DNA of 64,000 nt from Imbricaverruca yamaguchii (lineage: Eukaryota > Arthropoda > Thecostraca > Neoverrucidae): positions 1,214,001 through 1,278,000 of the forward strand of contig JAOTOL010001554.1 in NCBI GenBank assembly GCA_034440575.1, in the 5' to 3' direction. The notes under the pieces were generated by a model. The model was not told the DNA's origin, ran no database searches, and was given only the letters and a program-made list of their open reading frames with translations. The first letter of the stretch is position 1, and each line of letters opens with the position of its first letter. Positions 58,183 to 64,000 of the stretch are shown in pieces. The translations under genes and the position numbers were made by a program.

Positions 58183-59408
58183 TAAGATGATATGACCATT
58201 GTATTCCAGCGCAAATGCATGCTTTTCAGTTCGTAAGTGAAGTAATGCGAAATGTGTTGCTTTGAGTGGGGTAATTGGTAATGAAGGATAATGTTAAATG
58301 TATAAACAGTGCACCCAAACCAATGTCATCCATTGAATATCTTTGATATCACACATGCAACAATGCTGGTTGAGTTATCACCACAATCCTTCCCCAGTCC
58401 AAACCTAACCTACCTCTTTTTCAGGAAAAACACTGTTGTTTCTATTCTATCCTCCAATTTCCAAAAACCTTGGTATTTATATATAAGAAGCCCAAATGAA
58501 GACAATTTTTTAGACAGATGCATGGACTGAACTTCTTGAAGCTTACTAGCAACTTCTTCCTAGTATCCTAAAAATAATTTTCCATAAACTGTGTTGAATG
58601 AAGAACAAGGCTACTTGGGAGTAGTGAAAGATCAGAAGAAGACAGGATAGTCAGTCATGCACGGAAAGCCAAAACCAGATTTAATTATACCCAAAAAAAA
58701 TGAATACATATATTTGCATGTGGCTATTTCTAACATTTTTATCATGATATTCCAGCAGAATAATGGCCAGCCCTTTCTACATGGAGTAATAATAACAGAT
58801 TCAGCCTAGGATACAAAATGTATGCTTCCATTAACTGAGCTTCCATTTCACGAGGTCAATTAATATACGGTGCACAATTGATGCGAGTGTGTAATTAAGG
58901 TACAATGGATCTACCATTTCCTTCGTGAATCACGTTCAACATCCAGCATACAATATCAGTAGGTTTTAGATGACCGAACATGAGTATGTTTTAGGAGGTC
59001 CAACATCAGTTGTTTAGGTTAGATTCAGTTAGGATATTTTTGTAATTTGACATCAGTGTTCTTTGTTAGTCACCATAAACCCCATTTACCCACACTGTCC
59101 ATATTTTACATATTATTCCATATTCTCCCCACAGTTTACATAACCTCTTATGGCTTATGGCGTGGGGGATTGCATGTACTGTCATTGTCAACATTAGTGT
59201 TTTCCTAGTGTTTGAAACATCTTAGTTGAATGATGTTAATATTATTTTTGAGTGAAATTACTTTTTTTCTAGGTATCAGCACATGAACTTGAACTGCCGA
59301 TTTGCTGAGATTTCATAGAAATGGATATCGATATAAAAATCCCATAGAAATGGATATCGGCTTCCTTCAAATCACATCAGATAATGATGTGAATTGAAGG
59401 AATGTTAA
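58183..59408. other. No gene recognised
   Basis: AT-rich and CpG-poor. atagaaatggatatcg is repeated at 59315 and 59345. Confidence 0.4.
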
Positions 59409-59884
59409 ATGCTAAGCGTGGCGGTGGGGGGGGGGATGATGTGTGACCTGGTCCATGGCCAGAAAGAAACCAGCGGACCGACCGCTGGGCACCCATTTGC
59501 GTATACCGAAGATGAACCACGAGAAGCGTTCTGGACTCACCTCCTAAGCCTTATCGGCCTGACGGTTCCCACCGAGGAATTCTTCCACACATTCAGAGAG
59601 ATGGATGCAGCGTTTTGTGTTCACCATGCCCAAGAACCCAACAATCCCAGCAGACATCCAAAGGTCATTGAAAGTTTCCGCCAGGTGTTGGAATCCAGAT
59701 TCAATTCCATATATAAAATATAATTAAGTGCTTTGCGAAGATCCGGACATTTATTCATCTCGGGCTGGTGAACAAGGTGAACGTCGCCAAGCACGCAAAG
59801 CGGCAGCAGCGGAAAGCCGAGCAGTTTGCTCAGCGACTGCGAAGTATGGGCCGCACTTGGGCGATACTTCACATTCAGATCATT
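59409..59884 (+). CDS. Possible broken gene fragment, unrecognised
   Basis: 59409-59723 encodes a protein-like stretch (DEPREAFWTHLLSLIGLTVP, FFHTFREMDAAFCVHHAQ, HPKVIESFRQVLESRF) and stops at SIYKI. In another frame 59733-59884 continues with KIRTFIHLGLVNKVNVAKHA and KRQQRKAEQFAQRLRSMGRT before a stop. The second part reads like a natural continuation, so a frameshift, or a short unspliced segment, may separate two halves of one protein. The family is unknown. A transposase or a single-copy gene exon are both possible. Confidence 0.35.
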
Positions 59885-60322
59885 GTTTGAATCTTTCATT
59901 GTTTGGACGTATTGGTGCATCACCTGCCGTTGATCATATAGCTGCATATCAGGACTTTCTACACAAATATTACACGAGACTAAACGTACGTGTTGCAGTC
60001 GCACCGAGTCAAGCTCAACAACTGATATGTGCCTGTGTTTGTGAAGTCGGTAGAGCGTAGCCTGTAGGTTTACACGTACTCATCATTCCACTACGGTGCT
60101 CGTGAGTAGTCTGTGTATGTATGCATGTCGATTTGTTCTCAGCCACAGATGTCACGATGAAGATGTTCCATCTATTCTTGCCAGTTCGTCCGATTTTATA
60201 AGGTGCCAGATATGTACGTACTGTAATGTTAGGTATTGTAATGTATTGCCGCAATGCAATCTCATTAAGTACCGTGGCTTATCTGCACCTGCTACCGATA
60301 ACCTCTTATGTCACGCGTTTGG

Positions 60323-60486
60323 TGGAGCCGCGGTGGCTTAGTCCGTAGGGTGTTGGACTCTTGACCGCAAGATTATGGGTTCGAGTCTCGCAACCAGCGG
60401 AATTACCGAGTCCACCCGCGACCAATCGGTTTGGGAAGTTGGCGACGCTATATGGCCTAGCAGTTAATTGCGTCGTAAATGAACCC
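60323..60486 (+). mobile_element. tRNA-derived SINE family 2, copy 2
   Basis: A box ggtggcttagtccgtagggt and B box gggttcgagtctc are followed by the body cccgcgaccaatcggtttgg and gttggcgacgctatatggcc, matching the copy at 38336-38500. The tail gcgtcgtaaatgaacc is also shared in diverged form. Confidence 0.85.
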
Positions 60487-60827
60487 AGGGTTCTTTTTCT
60501 GCTTCATGTGTTTGCTTCTCCCAATATATGTCTTGCGTTGTGCTTCCTCAATATATCGTTTTAATACGCACTCTGTTGGGCGCCGGAATATATATATTCA
60601 TGTGCGCAAAATGACGAACGCAGTCCATGCGCCCAAAATGCACATTCACTTCCACCACAGAGTACACAACCGAGAAACAATCGGCAGTGGGAGTGAGGGC
60701 CTTCCTCAATCTTGGCAGTCTCGTCTTTTCCAGATGCATGCTCATCGTATTAAAGTCTGATTGATAAACAAGTTTTGTTGCCGTATTTATGTCGTGCTGT
60801 ACTGCAAAATGCGTTATTTTTTATTTA

Positions 60828-61156
60828 TTTAAAATTTAGTCCCAATTGTTGCTGGGGTGGGTTTAGGAACCAGAGTTGTATTGCTAAGCAGAGCTTGTTG
60901 CGTGAACTCTCACCCCACCACCCGATCCACGAATTCCTTTTCAACGGCAGAATTTTGATCGTAAGTTTAACGTGCTGTCAATACACCGACACGGCCGCCC
61001 GGTAGCTCGTCCCCGGCCTTATCGGGCCAGCTGCCAACTCACACTCCCGGCCGGGGGCTAAACGCGAGCGCGCGAAGCGACTCGAACCTTGTGTTGCCAG
61101 GACAGGGGAGACCAGCACAGGCCAGCGCTCTAACCAACTGAGCTATCGGGGTGGCA
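60828..61156 (-). mobile_element. tRNA-derived SINE family 1, copy 2
   Basis: Reverse-complement copy of the 55633-55975 SINE. The head is at 61154 (ccaccccgatagctcagttg), the tail near 60840 (ggttcctaaacccaccccag then aaataaataaa). Small indels separate the copies. Confidence 0.9.
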
Positions 61157-62199
61157 TTTCAGGCTGCACGACGGGAATAAAGGAATCATATTTTAAAAGG
61201 AAAATGTTTTCTTTAGATAAAAATAGAACACATTTACTTAAAAAGATGTATGGTACTACGTGGAAATTTTCCATTCCAACCACAAATTAAGCTGTGATTA
61301 AAGTTGCTTCCGAGCTGGTCTGGCATAGAAATTGCTGTTACCCCTACATTATTGCATGCATGACAGAAGTTTGATTCACATGGCGTCAGCGACTCAGCCA
61401 ATTCATTTCGACTGAAAATGCCGAATAACGGTGTGCGAACATGGGCAAAGCCACGTGGGTAATGAACGGGGATGCTTCCACAATCTTGCCAAGTTCCGCG
61501 TTAAGCCTTTGACAATGCATGATAATCGAACTGAAATCCTCATGCGGGCATCTAAAATCCGTCTTAGCGCTTACGGGTTCCGCAAAGTTGTTGCCGAGTC
61601 TAAATCGAGCGTTCATGGTACAAAAAGCGTGATTTTTTATTTTGCGCCGGCACTGCAGAAAGTTGAGGATTGTCACCGAAATATTTTAGCAAACGTCTGC
61701 TCCTGTCAAAGCAATGCTTGTCGCAGTCCTGGTGGCGTGTGTTCGCCGTGTATCGTAAAAGGCGCGGAGCCGAGCTTAGAACTGGCATCGCTCTGACTCC
61801 AGCTTGGGTCCAGTTATTTGACTGTTCGGCAGCATGCACAATTGTTGGTTTTGTCATATTGATAATCATGTACTGTTATTATATGCACACCTCGAGGAGC
61901 GGGGACTAATGTTGGTCGGTGTGTACTGGTGGGAGGGGAAAGGGCAACCGTTAGTTTTTAGCTCAATATTTGCAATGCACTGCCGTAGTGCAAAAAATAA
62001 TTAAATTCAGGGGATACTGTCTCCTGTCCCACCCCCGATGGTCCGCCGCCTGTGTCAGGAAGGGACTGTGGGCCTGGACAGTGCCATAAGCGGTGACGTG
62101 TTCCTTAGTTCCTATGCCTGGCTGATTAGAAGAAGTGCCCAACCATAAAGTTAAGGTGGCAGAACCCCAGCCATTCAGAATATCTGCGTATTTCCCTTC
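61157..62199. other. No gene recognised
   Basis: Unique-looking sequence. ORFs at 61431-61796 (plus) and 61676-61386 (minus) overlap one another and lack motifs. Confidence 0.4.
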
Positions 62200-62362
62200 T
62201 CTTTATGAAAAAGATCATCCCATGTGAACAGTGTCTTAATTCACTGTCGCTTATTAGAAGGACTTCCCACAACGCGCACAAAAAACTGCCGGCCCCCAGG
62301 CTCGAACCGGCTACCTCCGAGTCGGCAAGCCGACGCGCTACCAACTGCGCTACCAACACGGA
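62200..62362 (-). mobile_element. tRNA-derived SINE family 3
   Basis: On the minus strand gttggtagcgcagttggtag (A box) and gtagccggttcgagcct (B box) lie 30-35 bases apart as in tRNA. A unique ~90-base body (aagcgacagtgaattaagac) follows. One copy only in the window. It lies next to the dispersed repeat before UROS. Confidence 0.8.
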
Positions 62363-62376
62363 GTCTCTCGGCTCGC

Positions 62377-62626
62377 TTAAGTTAAATAGCGTCGATGGAT
62401 ATAGCATGGGTCTAAATAACACCATTTTACACAATAACTAACATATTCATGTGAAATTCTCCCATGATTATCGAAATACCATGAAACAAGCTTTCAGATG
62501 ACGTATAATTTGCACGACTCACGTATACTTGTTAGTCAGGAACGTACGCGGAAAAGTACCATTTCTTGCTGTCGTGAAAATCTGCTCAACCCAAATCAGC
62601 GCCCAGATGACGTCCCCGGCTGCCAT
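62377..62626 (+). repeat. ~250-bp dispersed repeat, copy 2, just upstream of UROS
   Basis: Matches 53120-53368 with roughly 80 percent identity by eye. It ends about 135 bases before the UROS ATG, so it overlaps the probable promoter region of that gene. Confidence 0.88.
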
Positions 62627-62762
62627 TAACAGAGGCCGGGTTGAATCGGCCTGGTGCAAGGTAGAGCTATCTTGGTGCAAGGGTGCAAGGTGTGCTCTTG
62701 TTGTTGCGTAGTGCAGCACTTCCGAGAGGAGTGTTTGTGTGTGGGGATGCGCTTGTATCTGA

Positions 62763-63527
62763 ATGAATTGTGCGTTAAATAAAAAAGTAGTCCTCCTCCG
62801 TTCACATGAAGGAATCCTGGATGGTCCTGACCAGTACACTGAAATCATCCGGAGTGCTGGGTACGATGTGCACAATGTGCCAACCCTGTCCTTCCAATAC
62901 GAAGACTTGGACTTGCTGAAAAATGTTTTGGATACTCCAGCTGCATTTTCTGGTCTTATCTTCACCAGTCCACGAGCGGTTCTTGCGGCTGGTCAAGCAA
63001 ACAATGGATGTCAATTGGATCATGGCTGGCGGGATAAGCTCTGCTTTGTGGTTGGAGAGAAAACATCCACAATGGTACAAGAAGTCCTGGGTTTGTCAGG
63101 GATAGGAGGTGGTTCAGGAAATGCTGAAAATCTTGCTGACTTCATCATCAAGAAGATAGACAGAGGAAGCAAGCCATTGCTTTTCCCATCTGGCAATTTG
63201 AAGAAAGAAACTGTTCCAATGAAACTGGAGCTGGCTGGCATTAATTTGCAATGCACCTCTGTTTATGTGACATTTCAACATCCTGAACTGACACCCAAGC
63301 TGAAGAAAGCTCTAGAAGAAAGGCCACATTTTATTGTGTACTTTAGTCCTTCTGGTGTCAAGTTTAGCAGGGATATCATTATGAAAATTCAAGGTTTGGA
63401 ACATGTTGGGCATGTATCAATTGGTCCAACAACCAAAGCTGCTCTTGAAAGCAGTGGCTTCAAGGTGTGTGGATCTGCACAGAAACCATGCCCAGAGTCT
63501 GTGCTTGAAGTACTACAAGCCCATTGA
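62763..63527 (+). CDS. UROS: Uroporphyrinogen-III synthase, single exon
   Basis: The cytosolic enzyme of heme synthesis that closes hydroxymethylbilane to uroporphyrinogen III with inversion of ring D. The 254-residue length is close to the ~260 usual in animals. Family motifs in order: VVLLRS (9-14), FTSPRAV (67-73), VVGEKT (96-101), the ENLADFI hinge (122-128), LLFPSGNLKKETVP (139-152), VYVTF (167-171), YFSPSGVKF (193-201), SIGPTTKAAL (219-228) and PCPESVLEVL (242-251). The ATG at 62763 gives the standard N-terminus. No intron interrupts it, whereas vertebrate UROS has many, so it is an intron-poor native gene or an intact retrocopy. The coding sequence is CpG-poor and has no disabling changes. 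Confidence 0.96.
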   Translation: MNCALNKKVVLLRSHEGILDGPDQYTEIIRSAGYDVHNVPTLSFQYEDLDLLKNVLDTPAAFSGLIFTSPRAVLAAGQANNGCQLDHGWRDKLCFVVGEKTSTMVQEVLGLSGIGGGSGNAENLADFIIKKIDRGSKPLLFPSGNLKKETVPMKLELAGINLQCTSVYVTFQHPELTPKLKKALEERPHFIVYFSPSGVKFSRDIIMKIQGLEHVGHVSIGPTTKAALESSGFKVCGSAQKPCPESVLEVLQAH

Positions 63528-64000
63528 TGTTAGCCTGGCTATCCAATGTCAATACAATTGGTGCATGCTTTTCTGTTATGCATGGCATTCTTCTGCTATG
63601 TTTTCCCAGATTGTAGCTTTCCCTGGTAAATAATCCAGATGTTCATGTTCTTTGTTTCTGGTAGGCATATTTGGGATATGCCATAGATAAAATTGCAACT
63701 GATCCCAATCTTGTGTTTTAGCATGTCTTAAAGGGGTTTAGTTTTATAATATTTTTATTGAATCATGTAATTGGTCTTGTCTAGGTTTGTTGCATACTGG
63801 TGGTGTTTGCAGTGTACAATCAATATATGAAGATCATTGCAGTATTTATTTGATTAATGTCGTGCTCGATCATGGTGCCATAATGCCAGCTTTTTGGGAG
63901 GTAATTTCTATGAACACATCATTGTGAAATAAATGAATCAACTGTCCTCATGTTTGTTTGTAAATGAGCACTTCTGCAATGGAGATCAGTTCTGTGATGG
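63528..64000 (+). other. Probable UROS 3' UTR and downstream
   Basis: A T-rich tail without other ORFs continues the CpG-poor composition of the gene. Confidence 0.5.
63928..63933 (+). promoter_or_regulatory. Polyadenylation signal AATAAA, probably of UROS
   Basis: AATAAA lies 400 bases after the UROS stop and is followed within 30 bases by a tgtttgtttgt GU-rich element, the usual downstream signal. Confidence 0.65.

Noticed and set aside
62285..62360. Functional tRNA gene on the minus strand
   Set aside because: It continues into a SINE-like body and lacks a complete cloverleaf.

Overview
This window is animal nuclear DNA, most probably from an invertebrate and perhaps an arthropod. The evidence is spliced genes with GT-AG introns, CR1-type and RNase H-bearing non-LTR retrotransposons, tRNA-derived SINEs, many minisatellites and very low coding density. 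The species cannot be named from the sequence. Nothing bacterial or viral was seen.

Four protein-coding loci can be supported. (1) PCLAF/PAF15, a PCNA-associated factor, lies on + at 26838-31972 as four exons; none of these is evident as a long ORF, but splice sites, phases and family motifs agree. (2) A single-exon uroporphyrinogen-III synthase (UROS, heme pathway) lies on + at 62763-63527 with a polyadenylation signal near 63928. (3) A neugrin-like mitochondrial protein lies on - at 42213-40531, with two exons seen and the 5' end missing. (4) A secreted, Gln/Pro/Arg-rich protein of unknown function lies on - at 9518-8841 or 8811. A few further open segments (59409-59884, 57940-58182, 55142-55419, 43275-43550, 3314-3755) may be exons or decayed genes. 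These loci have unrelated jobs and no operon-like relation.

Layout: 1-11571 is bracketed by a 90-bp inverted repeat and holds minisatellites, a decayed RNase H-type LINE, a foldback palindrome and the secreted-protein gene. 10860-13270 carries two partial gag-like LINE ORF1 copies, one ending in poly(A). 14500-17280 is an old LINE on the minus strand with CR1 copies nested in it. 18-23.4 kb is rich in tandem repeats and has a TIR-bounded element. 23.4-26.3 kb is CpG-poor and featureless. 26.8-32 kb is PCLAF, with microsatellites and a CR1 copy in its introns. 33.7-34.1 kb is a 28-bp array. 37.9-38.7 kb is a ~170-bp satellite interrupted by a SINE. 39.6-42.2 kb holds LINE remains and the neugrin-like gene. 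44.7-51.2 kb is a CR1 cluster that includes one nearly intact ORF2 and a head-to-head inverted pair. 52.4-53.0 kb is a ~153-bp satellite. 53-62.7 kb has SINEs, dispersed repeats and possible exons, and UROS closes the window.

The most rewarding results are the PCLAF gene model, the neugrin-like gene, the CR1 inverted pair that could form a long hairpin, the nested LINE history, and a satellite whose every unit carries a nuclear-receptor-like half-site pair. I found no convincing new multi-gene system.
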